64,000 nucleotides of DNA from Hemileia vastatrix (GCA_030280995.1 JASXTE010000005.1:2790501-2854500), one strand, 5' to 3'; counted from the first letter of the stretch, positions 1 through 12,046 are shown. The notes: a model not told the origin generated them from the letters alone. Translations and numbers: made by a program.

Positions 1-868
1 ATGCTGAGTCTGCAAGGAGGTACTGAGATTCGTCAAAGTATGAGTCAGGGGATTGAGAAATCCTCATTCTTTGAAAGACGGAAGAGTCATGACATGATCC
101 AGGGCAGCCACTGTGAAAAGCAATAAATTTTTTATTGACATTGCATACAAGTTGAACGGCAATAGAGTATCTAGAAAGAAGATAAAAAGTTAGATTGTGA
201 AAGATGAGAACTTGGAGGAGATTTTGAAGAAACCTTTTTTTGTGATCAAAAAAATGGTTGCCATCATGAGCAGGCTTTTGACTCAAAGGGATGGTTGTGC
301 CATCAACAAAACCTATACAGCCAGGGAAACCTTCAGCTTGCATTACTTGAGAGGATTCAAGTTGCTGTTCTGGAGTTGGCCAAGAAAGAGTTTGAGACTT
401 GAGGGAGAGGATAGCAATCATACAGCACTTGGTGTATAATATCACGGTACCATATCCTATGTTAAAGAGATTATCCAAACGTCTGACGGCAGCACCATTT
501 CCATTTGAGCCAAAGCGACATAGAGCAACAGCAAGTTGGATGGCAGGATTACGCTGTTTGTTATGAGAATTGTTATGGAAGATAGGATGATCGGAGATGA
601 GTTGATAAAGTTTGAAGAAAGAATCGGGAGAAGTTCTAAAAAGTTGTGTGAAATTTAAATGAGGAATGTTGAGAATGGAGGCCAGATCATATTGGGGATC
701 ATGATAAAGATTTGGCCCCCTGGTGATGATGTAACGCTTTTTGGAAAGAAAACACATATAAGCTAAAGCATCTTCCAAATCAGAGTCAGATTTATAGTAA
801 AGAACTAAAAGAAAAGTAATAGCATTCATTTTTGAGTGAAGTAGCTTCCTAGTAGAGAGGTGTTTCAT
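1..868 (-). CDS. HARBI1-like (PIF/Harbinger) DDE transposase, truncated by window edge
   Basis: The minus strand is open from position 868 to the left edge (289 codons) with no stop, so the gene continues outside the window. The protein has an N-terminal helical region, then blocks typical of HARBI1-type nucleases: GFPGCIGFVDGTTIPL (first catalytic Asp in VDGT, around residue 190) and FHSGCPGSCHDSSVF (second Asp, around residue 260). The third acidic residue would lie beyond the edge. Positions 233 to 171 form a probable 63-nt stopless intron: it begins GTTTCT, ends TCTAG, and its removal joins KK to RYSIAVQLVCN, the usual family continuity. ATG at 868 is the first Met after an upstream stop near 974. 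Such proteins bind and cut transposon ends in the nucleus. The ORF is uninterrupted, unlike most others here, so the element may be recent. The family call is from motifs only. Confidence 0.8.
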   Translation of the reverse strand, partial: MKHLSTRKLLHSKMNAITFLLVLYYKSDSDLEDALAYMCFLSKKRYIITRGPNLYHDPQYDLASILNIPHLNFTQLFRTSPDSFFKLYQLISDHPIFHNNSHNKQRNPAIQLAVALCRFGSNGNGAAVRRLDNLFNIGYGTVILYTKCCMIAILSLKSQTLSWPTPEQQLESSQVMQAEGFPGCIGFVDGTTIPLSQKPAHDGNHFFDHKKRFLQNLLQVLIFHNLTFYLLSRYSIAVQLVCNVNKKFIAFHSGCPGSCHDSSVFQRMRISQSPDSYFDESQYLLADSA

Positions 869-1188
869 TGTTGCCGGTGGAAGGGTTATGTGATGAGGGA
901 AGTGGGAATTCACCCCCAAATGTGCAGTTGGGGTGTGTAGATAGAAAAAAAACTTAAGTGTTCGCCACAAAAATTAAGTAGCATAGAGTGAGGAAAGACT
1001 TAAGGATGGCATCAGCAATTATGAGTCATGTGACTTTCTTACAAATCCATCATGGATGAGATGAGTTTGGGATCAGGAATTAGGAATGGAAATTGGGGTA
1101 TAAGAGGCGGGATAATGCATTATTGTGGATTTCTTATCCACTAGCGAGCAAAAATAATAAATTTTTTATATGTTAAATGTTGAAATAG
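869..1188. other. No gene seen
   Basis: Spacer between the HARBI1-like ORF and the SNF2-like exon fragment. It holds the possible promoter side of the minus-strand transposase, but no clear TATA box, RNA gene or repeat was found. Confidence 0.4.
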
Positions 1189-1357
1189 GAGCCAAATTGG
1201 AATCCAGAAGTTGAGCAGCAGGCTGTTGATCGGCTGTATAGAATGGGGCAGAAAAATAAAGTAAATGTTTTGAAATATTTTGTGCATGGAAGTATAAAAT
1301 TCAGAATGTATAAGTTTCAAAGAAAAAAATGGAGACAACATTGTAAGACAAATTAAA
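1189..1357 (+). pseudogene. SNF2/Rad5-like helicase exon fragment
   Basis: A single open stretch after an AAATAG acceptor reads EPNWNPEVEQQAVDRLYRMGQ and continues for about 35 residues. This is the C-terminal helicase motif VI region of SNF2-family ATPases (WNP...Q-A-x-D-R-x-x-R-x-GQ), closest in style to Rad5/Rad16-type proteins. It ends at a stop after QHCKTN, or at a possible GTAAGA donor just before. No other helicase motifs were found on either side, so this looks like a stranded exon or transduplicated fragment and not a working chromatin remodeller. It lies on the strand opposite to both neighbours. Confidence 0.65.
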
Positions 1358-1478
1358 ATTCTATAAATTTTAATGATAATAGTAATTGTTAGAATTATGT
1401 TTTTGTTTTAAAGGCTAAGTGTCCCAAACAGTGGAAATGAGGAGTATGAGTGTGCAAACCTATTATTAAACAAGTTTT

Positions 1479-2597
1479 TCAATCACTCACATTAGAGGAA
1501 GCAAGAGTTTCAAGGAGAGCAGGTAAATTTATGGGATTTTGAGGATTTAAAAGTCTGAGTTGTTGAGGATTTAGAGATGCAAGATATAAGGGAGAATAAC
1601 AGTCATTCAGCAAACCCTGGGGGAAAGGAGAAGGATTAAGGTTAGGTGATAATTTTGAAACCAAACTGATTCTTTTGTACAAAGCCAAGTCCTTTAGCAC
1701 ACTTCCAGAGTAGATCAAAGTATCTCTCATATCAAAGTGTTGTTGGTCAAAATATTGTGCAACTTTAGAAGAATCTTCAGACCTCCAATGCATTAAGATA
1801 CCTCTTAATGATCCATCATTATCAATTTTGGTGTCTGAACAACACTTGATGTTTGTGAAAAGGTTGTGATAAGTCTCACAATGTGGAAGTTGTTTAAGAA
1901 GTTTAGTTCGGTTAAATAAATTCTAAGAATCTTTGTTATTTGAAATAAAGGTCATAAATAAAAATGGTTGAAAAAAAGGGGATTTTCATACTTTTTTTAT
2001 TCTATATTTATGCTTTTTCACTTTGATTATTTCTTGAGAGCTATCAGAATCCTTCCCAAGTCTTAATTTATCAGAATGACCTAAAAACCAAAGGTGAAGA
2101 ACTCCCATTTGATTTGAGAAGCTAATTTGAGTTGAGTCAATTGGATATACACTCAAATTATTGGTTTTTAAGGCATTTTCCCAGTGTTTAATGAGAATAT
2201 TTTCCAAGACCTGGTTCCATTTGTCAAACAAATCTAGGTTCCAAGCGAAAGTTGACCCTGGGAAACTGCACATGGGAAGGTGGTCAATAAAAGATTCACG
2301 GAAAATTGGTGGAAACTTTTCCAAAACAGCTGAATTCGATTCTGGATGAGGTAGTTCAAAGGCAATGTTGCAAGAATTCATGTCAAATGATGAAAATCTT
2401 TCTAATTGCTCTTCAGTAGGGTTTTGTTTCCATTCATTTGATTCTGGTTACATATTCAAAAGTGAATGACAAAAATTGTGTATAGATCTACAAAAGTGAG
2501 AATCAAATGGAGACAAAGTCTCATTAAAAATTCTATTAAGTGTTCGTGTGTTTTTGGGCAGGTTTCCATGAGGAAAGTAAGAGCTACTAGGGTTCAT
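1479..2597 (-). pseudogene. Transposon-companion protein (broken), copy 1
   Basis: Two exons on the minus strand. Exon 1 runs 2597-1992 and has an in-frame TAA at 2448-2450. A 69-nt intron (1991-1923, GTATGA...CTTAG) joins in phase to exon 2 (1922-1479). The product, about 350 residues, contains FAWNLDLFDKWNQV and ends with a NDCYSPLYLASLNPQQLRL block. The same layout (WNQV region, basic middle, C-terminal CYS-x-x-x-L-x-x-L block) recurs in the gene at 7474-9103, so the two are homologous. I know no named domain for it. Similar proteins accompany transposases in basidiomycete genomes, so an accessory DNA-binding role is an inference. It lies upstream of the HARBI1-like gene on the same strand, with the SNF2 fragment between. 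Confidence 0.6.
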
Positions 2598-3670
2598 AAA
2601 AATTAGATTAAGAAAGTGTTCAATAAAATTAAACAAACAGGAAGGATAAATTGTGGAGCTTCAAAACTTTATGATCAAAGTTGATTTAAGGAGGAGTATC
2701 ACAAAAATTAAGAATAAGAAATATTTAAACTTTATGGCATTATAATATGCATAAATTATATTTTTATATGCAATTTGAACTCAAAAGGAATGGTAAAAAT
2801 AGAAGAGAATGATTATGTGATAAAAGCGGACTCATTTGAGAAAAGGATTTTTTTTTATTTTCAAAAAATGTTTCCACAAAACTAATTTGATAAATGTGAG
2901 GCTATGTTCATTTTTTGATTACCAAAGAATTATTTTTGGTCCAATATGATAGTAATACATATTCCATTTAGTAATTTTTTTCATCCTGAATAAATAGACT
3001 AGAGTGTCACTTCATCACATTTATGCATGAAAATTTATACAAGGTTTCAGATTTTTTGTAATGCTTTAAGGTTTAAACATCTGTAGCATCTATTGTTTGA
3101 GTATTTTTGATTATTTTTTATGGAAAATTCTACCTAGTACAGACCAATTTTCAAAGTGAAGGAAATATGTTTGTGATTTTTTTTTTCAAAAAATTAACCT
3201 TATTTTTGGGTTTAACTTAGATTTTTGGGGTAATTTTTTAAATAATTATGTTAAAAATATGAATTACTTTTCTTATAGTCCATAACTAAATTTTTTTACT
3301 AAATTTGAATAATTATAGGGTAGTTAGATATAACTCAGAAGGCATTTGATAGAAAAATAATTAAGATGCTTGTGTGTACAATAGAATTTTTTCTATGATA
3401 GAAAATATTCTGATAAACATGCATGCATTGTTGTGCAAATGCAGAGAGTATACAGAATACAAAGAAAGTAGACTGCATAGCTTTTAATTAATATATAATT
3501 TATTTGATTAAAAAGTAAACATTTAAACTTAAATAATTTCAACACATATTCCATCATATTCTTTTGATTAAAAAATATAGCTTATATTAGCTAGTGCCTT
3601 GAAAAAAAAGAAATACCTTCAATAGATAATTTCCAACAGCTAACTTATTCCTATATTTATCACAATTACA
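2598..3670. other. No gene seen
   Basis: AT-rich spacer with homopolymer runs. I see no supported ORF, RNA gene or clear terminal inverted repeat, although a boundary between two DNA transposons probably lies here. Confidence 0.4.
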
Positions 3671-6600
3671 ATGCCTCCATTTTTTCATGTATGTCAATTT
3701 CAAGAGCTTGGATGTGTCAATAGAAAGTATCAAACTTCTTTTGGGTCCTTTGAAGTTAGTATGGCTTTCAAAAGCTCTAATTCTTATGCAAAACATCAAG
3801 AGGAAAGAAATAGGAAGGCCCAGATGGTTATTTCTTCCAAGAATCCTCTTAACATTGGAAGTTCCAGCTCCACAGAAACAGTATGATGTATATCTATAGT
3901 TCAAAGTGAGAATAAAATTTTTTATGATGTTTCAAAAATTTATTATATAGGGGCAGTCTCTATTGGGGGCAGAAGTATCTTCAACAGTCTCTAGAAACTC
4001 AAATCTTGGGGAACAGTATAGCCAAATAATTATGTGGCAGGCAGCAAAGCTTTCTATGATTTATCATTTGAGCAAAGAAGGTTGTACTCAATTTATGGAT
4101 GAAGAAATTAAGAAGCTCAAACTTCTAGGTGATAGTGGAAGACTGGATTCTGATAGCATTGTCTGCCTGATCCCACGCTCAATAGATAAGGTTTTTAGTT
4201 GATTAAAGCTCAATCAATCGTTTTTCACTAAAACATGCTGTCCTAAATGCTTTTCTCTTAATGAGTATAACTCTGAATCTCAACCATCCATAATATGTTG
4301 CAATCAACTGTTTTTTTATCATCAAAGCGCTATTTAAAAATGTTTGAAGCAGGACAAATTGTAGTTAAATTTGATGAAAGGCTGTATTTGATGAAGGAAC
4401 ATCAAGAACATGTAAAATACTTTTCTCTTAAAAAATTTCATCACCATTCTTTTATCGACTGGATTGAGGAAAAGATAAAATTTTTCAAATTTGAGCTTCT
4501 GATTGAGAAGAAAACCCCTGTGGAAGACAATGTAGAGTGTGATTTGATTAAAGATGTTTGTGATGGTTCAATTTGGAAAAACATTCCTATTACCACTCCA
4601 TCTCTGGGTGGCAATGAAGATGAATACATGATAACTTCAGGAAACTTTATGTTTACTTTATATTTCAACTGGTTTAGGCCTGGTGGCAATAGGAATAGAG
4701 GTCATCAGAAGTCTCTAGGCAATATTATGATGGTGTGTATGAACCTACCTCAAGAAGATAGATACAAAATGGAAAATCTTTTTTGTATGCTATTATATCT
4801 GGACCAACAGAACCCACAAGTGAACAGCTTAATCACCTTCTAAAACCTCTGGTTAATGATCTACAAACTCTATGTAATGGTATATTGATTGAAAAGATGC
4901 ATCTTTATCCATGAGGCCGGAAATTAAGAGCTGCATGGTTCTCTTTGATAGGTGACATTCCTGCAATACAAAAATTGGCTGGCTTTTTTAGTCACTCTGC
5001 AAGAATTTCCTTCTCATTCTGTAATATCTCTATAAGATAAAATTAGTGAAAAAAATGTGAGAAATTTTTCATTATGGAATCATGAGGATCATATGTGCTG
5101 CGCAACAAAGTGGAAAAATTCTAAGTCACATTGGGAGCCTGTATCAATTGTTCAGAAACATGGGGTACGATGGAGTGAGCTGAATAACCTTGAATATTGG
5201 TGTCCAACTGAATATTGCTCAATTGATGTTATGCATTCACATATTCTTGGCAACCTAAAAGATCACAGTCTAAGCTATTTTCAAATCCAAAATTCAGAAA
5301 AAGATATAGAAAGAAAGCTGGAAAAGGATAAAAATTGGCATGTAAGAGAAGACAATGACGATCTCTTTTCTGATACTTCACTGCACAAACATTCTAAAAA
5401 ACATAGAAGTAGCTTAAGCACCACAAATAATGATGATAATGATACAGGACACACAAGACAGCATAAGAGGCAAAGACTTACAAGTTCAAGACAGTCATCA
5501 AGTCATCATGGACAAGATATTGAAGGATTGGGAAAAAATCAATCAAGAAGCTAGAGTAGGTCATCCAGCTCTAAATTTATCCCTCCACATAGCAATTTGG
5601 CCTCATTACAGTCTCACAGCAGTGGCAGTAGGAATTCATTGTATAACATAAGGCAATGAAGCATTAGCATATCACAGAGTGAAGGATCTCACTCATCAAA
5701 TGAGACAGCTAGAGATGAAGAAAATAAAAGGAAAGGTAAGGAGAAATAAAATGAAGGTAGAAGTAATCCAAGAATCACAGCAGCAGAGCTACAGGTTTTA
5801 TGGAAGATGATTGATCAAGTAAGAAGGCCTTCCTTGCTAACACGAGTTCCAAAATCAATAGGATCTAAAAATGCAGGATCCCTCAAGGCAGCAGAATGGC
5901 ACATGCTGTATACTCTCTACTTCCCTTTGTCGCTTATACCCCTTTAGTTTGAAAAATATAAAGAATCTGAATCTTCAGCTTCCTCAGCTGAAAAACAAAG
6001 AGAATATTTTATTATCAAGTCACTTGTAACATTATGCTCGATCACCAATTTTTTGATATTAAAAAATATAAAGACTAATGAGCTTAAATATCTAGATCAA
6101 TTTCTGTTAGAGTATTGTGAGTGCCTGGAAGAGGGTTGGAAGAATATTAATGCAAAGCCAAATCTTCATATCACTCAACATTATCCTGAAATGATAAAGT
6201 GTCTTGGTCCACCATCAGGTACAGCTACTTGGTCTGGAGAGCGGGTGAATCATATATTATCTGAAATTCCAAAAAATCACCATCCACGTATGTAATGTTT
6301 GTAATCAATGATTTAAAAAGTCAGCAGTGCTAATTTATTAATATTGACCACAGGAGAGATACCACTAAAAATGCTCAAACATTGGTATCGGAAGTCTAGG
6401 GTATTAGATCTTGGTGAAGCTGAAGATAATGATCAATGTGAGACTAAAAAAATCCATATTGATCTCAATAAACAAAAAAAATGGATCCATCTAAGTATGG
6501 CATTATTTACAAAATGGGTAAGGGCATGAATGGGAAAAGAAACTTCAAGACGGGCTTTGACACTATCAGAGAGAAGTTGGGATTGGTTAGTTGAAAACGT

Positions 6601-7057
6601 AGCAAGCATATTGATACATGGAAAGAGGTTTACTAGTTACCATTGAAAAATTTCTAATTCAACAATTGAATTCTACTATGGAAAAGATAGCCAGTTTAGG
6701 CAAATTGATGATCTTTTCAGGTCAAAGGAAGAGAATGATCAAATCTATTTAATAGTAAGTTCTTTCAAGGAGCTCTGTCCAGAAGAAACATCAAAGGATC
6801 CCTATGAGCTTTTCCCACAAGTGAATTGTTGTTTAGTAAGAGTAGCCAAAGCAACTCAAATTGTGATTAAGAAAGATGAAATAATTGGACATGTAGCTAC
6901 TGTCGAGCACAAAAAAGGAATGTTTGGAATCAAAGACAAGGTTGTCACTGCCATTGGACTGCAGACAGTAGTGGGTGAAAAAATTAATCAAATTGGTTTT
7001 CTGTTGACTAACATCTTTGTGTTAATTTGGGATTGGGGAAATTTGCAGGATTGGTGA
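3671..7057 (+). pseudogene. Tnp2-like (CACTA/Plavaka-type) transposase, decayed
   Basis: Blocks typical of basidiomycete Tnp2-like transposases occur in order. They are a cysteine motif TCCPKCFSLNEYN (~4240), LYFNWFRPGGNRNRGHQKSLG (~4660), GPTEPTSEQLNHLLKPLVND (~4800), then LRAAWFSLIGDIPA (~4930). These are followed by GVRWSELNNLEYW and CSIDVMHSHILGNLKDH (~5165-5260, acidic D-x-MH block), SIGSKNAGSLKAAEWH (~5860), and TWSGERVNHILSEIPKNHHP (~6230-6290, conserved Glu). An intron with GTATGT donor and CACAG acceptor (about 6290-6353) splices in phase to REIPLKMLKHW. Breaks: TGA near 4202, a frame change at a T-run near 4785, a TGA at about 4910 and a TAG near 5947. The enzyme would cut transposon ends, but this copy cannot make it. 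The start is uncertain; 3671 is the first open stretch. Confidence 0.75.
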
Positions 7058-7473
7058 TGTTTGTAAATGGTAAAAAAAATATTTAAATGCTTGATTAAAA
7101 ATGCAATGCATCAAGCTTACCTTATCTTAAATCAGTGAACAATTATATTGGTTTCTTTTAATGTGAGAGAACACATGCTTTCAATGAGTCATTTTAATTT
7201 TAAATGTAAGAATGAAAGAAAGAAAATCATGATAATGAGAAATATGATAAAATATTTACTTAATGAATAATCTTCTTTCTCATTCATCTACTATAAATAG
7301 TTTGACCTTCCCACTTTAGCTGATAGCTATATATTATTTACATTATTTTTCCCCAAGAGAACATACATGTTAACAAGACTATAAAAAAAGTATCTTTTTT
7401 ACTTTTACTTTGATAGGTATAAATTTTAAAGACTGATTATTTTTATTTTATTTTATTTTATTACAGTTTCATT
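7058..7473. promoter_or_regulatory. Spacer and likely 5' region of the companion gene
   Basis: AT-rich spacer between the transposase and companion pseudogenes. It ends in four TTTTA repeats and ATTACAG (about 7440-7466), which looks like a pyrimidine tract plus 3' splice acceptor just before the ATG at 7474, so a 5'-untranslated intron is plausible. No clear TATA box was found. Confidence 0.35.
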
Positions 7474-9103
7474 ATGGATGATAATTTTGAAGGGATGTCT
7501 GTTGAACAAACTGATTCCATTTTTTTTCCACCTCAACATACTAATACTGGAAATACTCCACCACCACCTGCTGCTGATCCACCTCCAGATGCATCTCAAT
7601 CTTTACCACCTAATCCCAATCCAGGCCAAGAGTCTCATGCAGAACCAAGAAATTTTAATCCCAATCATTCTTCTGCTCCTGAAAGTGCTGATCATCAAGG
7701 AAGATATGGGCTAGTGAAGTATTGAGGGAATTTTTTGGAGACCAATCATCATCTGCTCAGCCTAACCAACAAGCAAGCACAAGTGGAGCTGGTAAGTCAA
7801 ATTTTTAGTGTATTCTTTTATTTAAAAATAACCAATTTAATTAACTTATTTGAATTGTTAGTGAATCCCTCAATCATTATGGGTATCAGTGATTACCACA
7901 GACTCAATTCAGCAGAGTCTCATGAGCGAGAACAGGGGTTAAGGGCTGTAAGAGGCTTAGTTAGAAGGAATGATGCTCCCAGGAGCTCTGACAGTCTAAA
8001 TAGAAATATTCACCACTTTCTGAAGTATTGTCTTGGGGGACCAACACAAATAGCAAAATATCCTGCAAGCCCAAAACCTTTGAATATTGAAAATTGGAAA
8101 GCTTGGAACCAATTCAAACTGTCCTAACCCAAGTCCAATCTTCTAACCGTGCCAATTCTGCAGCTGATCGACAATTTCTGATAACCAATTCTATAGCCTT
8201 CTTGCAATCCAAAATTTGACTACCCAAATTTTTTCCAGCACATGAGCCTCAAGGACTAAAAGGAGGAGCACCTATCCCACTTTCTGTCAAAAGAAACTTA
8301 GAACGTGAATTGAAAGATAAAGGTTTTTGGAAATTTGCCTATGATTGGACTTGCCATAATTTTTCGGAATCAACTTGGAATCAAGTCATGGGAAGCATAG
8401 TATGCAACCACTGTACCAGGTGGCTCACCACCGTGAATATAATCGATCAGTCAAAGCTTCAGCTCACTCAATGTGTTATTGAGAAATGGGTAGTTAATAA
8501 GGGGAAGGAGATGATAAGGTTGTTTGGGCAAGAAGAGGAAAGGGTGGAAAGAGAAAAGATGGAAAAGAGGGAAAGGGCACAAGTAAAACGATATAAGACC
8601 AAGGTAAGTTTTTTATTTCACTTTGCTTTTTGTTATTATGAAGCTGATTTAGTTTGAATTCAGATTGCTAGTGCAGGCTACAAGTTAGCAAGAGATCTCT
8701 GCAGTGATGTGCCAGGTTTTTTTGTGCTTTTTCATGATACTAGGTGCATCTCTGATATTGAAGAAGGCCCACCACCAGCCCCAACTGCACCCATTTGAGC
8801 TATTCCTGGATGGCTAAATCCTGAACTCAATGATCTGTTTAAAAAATGAATAAGATGACAAAGGACTTAGCCCATACACCAGCTCAAAGAAAATTGGCAT
8901 CAAAAACATATTCACATTCATCAGAAAGGACAGTTTCACAAGATGGTATATTCAATGTTCCCAAATACCTCCCCAAGAATTGCTATTCAGCAAAATTTTT
9001 GGCAGGATTACCTGTGAATGAACTTGAGTCACTTGGGGTTGGAACTGATATTGATCTGGTAAAGATTTGGGAATCAATTAATACAGCATCAACATCATCA
9101 TAA
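7474..9103 (+). pseudogene. Transposon-companion protein (broken), copy 2
   Basis: Exon 1 encodes a Pro-rich N-terminus (PPPPAADPPPDASQSLPPNP). The frame changes near 7700 to continue as ASEVLREFFGDQSSSAQPN up to a GTAAGT donor near 7793. After a TTGTTAG acceptor (~7860) the protein resumes with SIIMGISDYHRLNSAESHER. Later exons give FWKFAYDWTCHNFSESTWNQV and a charged EEERVEREKMEKRERAQ stretch up to a GTAAGT donor near 8603. After a TTCAG acceptor near 8663 come IASAGYKLARDLCSDVPGFF and a C-terminal YLPKNCYSAKFLAGLPVNEL block. A frame break near 8127 and an in-frame TGA near 8797 disable it. It matches the layout of the minus-strand gene at 1479-2597. It follows the Tnp2-like gene on the same strand, as a second gene of the same element would. 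Confidence 0.6.
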
Positions 9104-9279
9104 CTTGGGTATAATGGTGATCTTCTGTGTAATATAGCTATCTTATATTAAATTTTATGTATTCTGTTATTTTTCAAAGCAGCTTGGTAAATTTTATAAA
9201 GTGATATTGAGAGTGAGTAAAATTTTATTTAAAAAAAACAAATAATGTATGAGATATTAAAATTTATTTTCAACAAATT
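9104..9279. other. No gene seen
   Basis: AT-rich 3' flank of the companion gene leading into the palindrome array. Confidence 0.35.
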
Positions 9280-9727
9280 GATGGTCCATACCTCTTTATG
9301 TCACATTTATGTATCCCTATTAATTTCAATCAAAATTAATGTTGACCAATACATAGTGAATACACACTATGCCACTTACACTTACCAGGCATAGCTACCA
9401 TTAAATATGCTAGTATCAAAATTAATTTTGATCAAAATCAATGAGCATGTTAATAATGAATTTCTGGAGTCAACTGCATATTTTTATGCATGGTGCCTTT
9501 CCAAAATTAATTTTGATTGAAATTAATTTTTGATACTGGCATATTGAATGGTGGTTATTCCTGGAAAAGTAAGTGGCATAGTGTGTATTCATTATGTATT
9601 GGTCAACATTAATTTTGATCAAATTTAATATTGACATTTGCATATTGAATCCAAACCAGCAAACAACCCAAAAAATTCTTCATAAAACTGCTCATTAATT
9701 TTGATCAAAATTAGGGTTGACCATATA
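9280..9727. repeat. Palindromic array, segment 1
   Basis: Variants of a palindrome with half-site ATTAATTTTGA followed by its complement occur near 9322, 9418, 9503, 9606 and 9691, spaced about 85-105 bp. The spacers form a larger inverted repeat. The stretch 9340-9440 (ACATAGTGAATACACACTAT, then GCCACTTACACTTACCAGGC) is matched in reverse complement at 9515-9620. The segment ends at the ATATA target duplication of element A and resumes at 20119 and 30012. Confidence 0.8.
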
Positions 9728-12013
9728 TGTCGGCCGGTTGTCTAAAAGAAGATGAAAAAAAAGGTAGAAGGGGAAATAAAAGGTAACTGAAATAAAGAAC
9801 TATATAAAAAACTTAAAAACTTTAAATAAAGATGGACGGGGATCAATATGGTTAATAAAGTAAGTACAGTTTTATTCTCTCTGTTCAATTATCAACTATT
9901 AATACTAAAATATTCTTATTACAACCTTTTAATATTTTATTGTATTACTTAAATATTCAGAAGCGCAATTTAAATAGTAGTAAATAAAATGTATTTTGTA
10001 GTGTAATTAAAATATTTTTGAGTAGTAAGTGATGAGCATAAATGAGATAACACAAGGCCTTTTATAGGCAAAGGGACCAATGAGGCGCTATCACTGAGTA
10101 TATACAAAGTAATAATATGATGAAACAAAAAGATAAGAGAAAATAATTGAAACATAACAATGGAGAGAAAAAGATGAAACAAGTAATTAAAATCCCAATT
10201 AAGAACATAATTTTCACACAACCATTTCCCAAATCATTTAAGTAATATAGTGAGTAATTAAACAATCTCTGAGACATGAGAACCATGTGAAAAAGTAATA
10301 AAATCAAGTATAACAATATTTTTTATAGATTTTTTAAGTGAAGCAAATGGAATGTTTTGACGCAACAAAATATTGTAAAAAATTTTTGTATTAGTCTTTA
10401 GAAAATTAATAAATTGTTTTGACTATGTAATAACTAGTTGAAACAAGTAATTAATTTTTCTACTGAACCAAATTTAGAATTTTAAATTTATTATAATTAT
10501 TATAATGCATTTAATATTGAACACAAATAAGGGTCAAAAACAACGTTGTAGACAATCCTATAGTACTAGCTATAGGCTTTGACCAAGGGAGTTGGAGAAA
10601 AACCAGAGAGAAAATCCCCTGTCCCTTTAGAAAAAGAAAGTGAGATTTACTTGCTAAAGTAAGTTGGTTCCTGTTTTGCTAAAGCTCCTGTTTAACACAC
10701 TTGACTGCTTGATGAGCCAAGAAAGTAGTCCCCAGATAGACTACCAGACCAAAGAACTGAAATGTAGAACAAAGTCCACACCAGAGACAGCAAAGATACT
10801 TGATGTAGGCTGCAAATCCACACCAGAGACAGCAATAATACTTGTTATAGCTTGCAAGACTATAACAGAGAAAACAGTTGCCAAAGTTAAGTTAAATGAA
10901 GAACTCACTTGCAACAAACACAGCCAATTGTGGCCAGAAAACAGTGAAAACTGAGTGAGGAACAATGATATCACCTCCGGATGGTTGTATGATGATTAAG
11001 GTTGCCCCAAACTGTCTTATTCATTATGTACACATAGACCACTAACTAAGAGCCCATGCGCACCCACCAATCTGGCACCTGTACCCGCCAAATTGCATAA
11101 AAAACCCTCCTGAAGCGCTCCCCAACCTCCTAAAACAGAGGCGGGCGGGCCGCCCGACGTCGGAGATGCCGCCTGAAGCCGCCCGGCCTCCCTGAAGCCA
11201 GAAAACCAACAAAAACCACTAATCTACTTAGAAAAATTAGCTACAACTACTAAAACCTTTAAAACACGGAATTTCACTATAAAAACATTGATACTTGAAA
11301 TATAGAGAAAAATTAGCTCTATCCAATGGTACTAAGCACTTAACCCTAAGACTTAAGGTTAGCCCATAAAACACAAAAAACAAAATTAAACAGCAATCTT
11401 TTATAAATGAAAAATGAGGAAATGACCCCTTAAAACTTAGAATATGAAAAATGTCTACAAGACATAAAATATAGAGAAAAACCAGGGCTATCCAATGATA
11501 GTACCCACATACCCTCAAACCCAATATCCACGGAATAAAACCAGAAAAATACCTCATTCCTTAACAGATGTCAATTAAGACATGCACAAACCGCGCCAAA
11601 TCACACAACAAAGGCCCCTGCCAATGTTGGAAGACCACAACTTCAATAATTATGGATAATTTTGAATATGAAAACAGTTAAATTATATATTTAAATTTAA
11701 AAATTAATGTAATTACAATATAAGATAATTTAATAAGATATAATTATATTATAAAAATGTAATTAATTAATTATTCATTAAATACACGTAACACCTCTTT
11801 ATATGGAATATAATAATTATTTTAATGTATACTTAATTTATATGATAATAAAATTAGTATAAAATTTATTTTAATTATAAAATAATATTTTAATATAATT
11901 TATTATGTAATATAAATTTAATATATATACATAAGCTGCAATTAATATGTCCTTTATTAACTCCAATAAAATTGTATATTTATTACTTGGCTCCTGGGAC
12001 AGCCTGGCTGACA
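9728..12013 (-). repeat. Left (3') LTR of element A, interrupted
   Basis: It matches 18920-20113 along its length once the insert 10547-11639 and one duplicated ACGT-like tetramer are removed. It starts TGTCGGCC and ends GGCTGACA, immediately followed by the polypurine tract of the element. Confidence 0.9.
10547..11639 (-). repeat. Solo LTR of the element-D family inside A's LTR
   Basis: 1093 bp, starting TGTAGACAATCCTATAG and ending GGAAGACCACA. It is the reverse complement of the LTRs at 48340-49430 and 61314-62404. It is flanked by ACGT (10543-10546) and ACTT (11640-11643), a four-base target duplication with one change. The undisturbed site is still visible in the other LTR of A at 19736-19739. 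No internal element-D sequence remains, so it is a recombination remnant. Confidence 0.88.
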
Positions 12014-12046
12014 CTCCCTCACTCCAAAAAAACAATAAAAAAAATG

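Noticed and set aside
197..439. Plus-strand ORF of 80 codons
   Set aside because: It is the reverse-strand shadow of the HARBI1-like transposase, whose conserved motifs are on the minus strand.
9280..9727. CRISPR-like array of regularly spaced palindromic repeats
   Set aside because: The repeats are diverged, spacers are themselves repeated and inverted, and the setting is eukaryotic.
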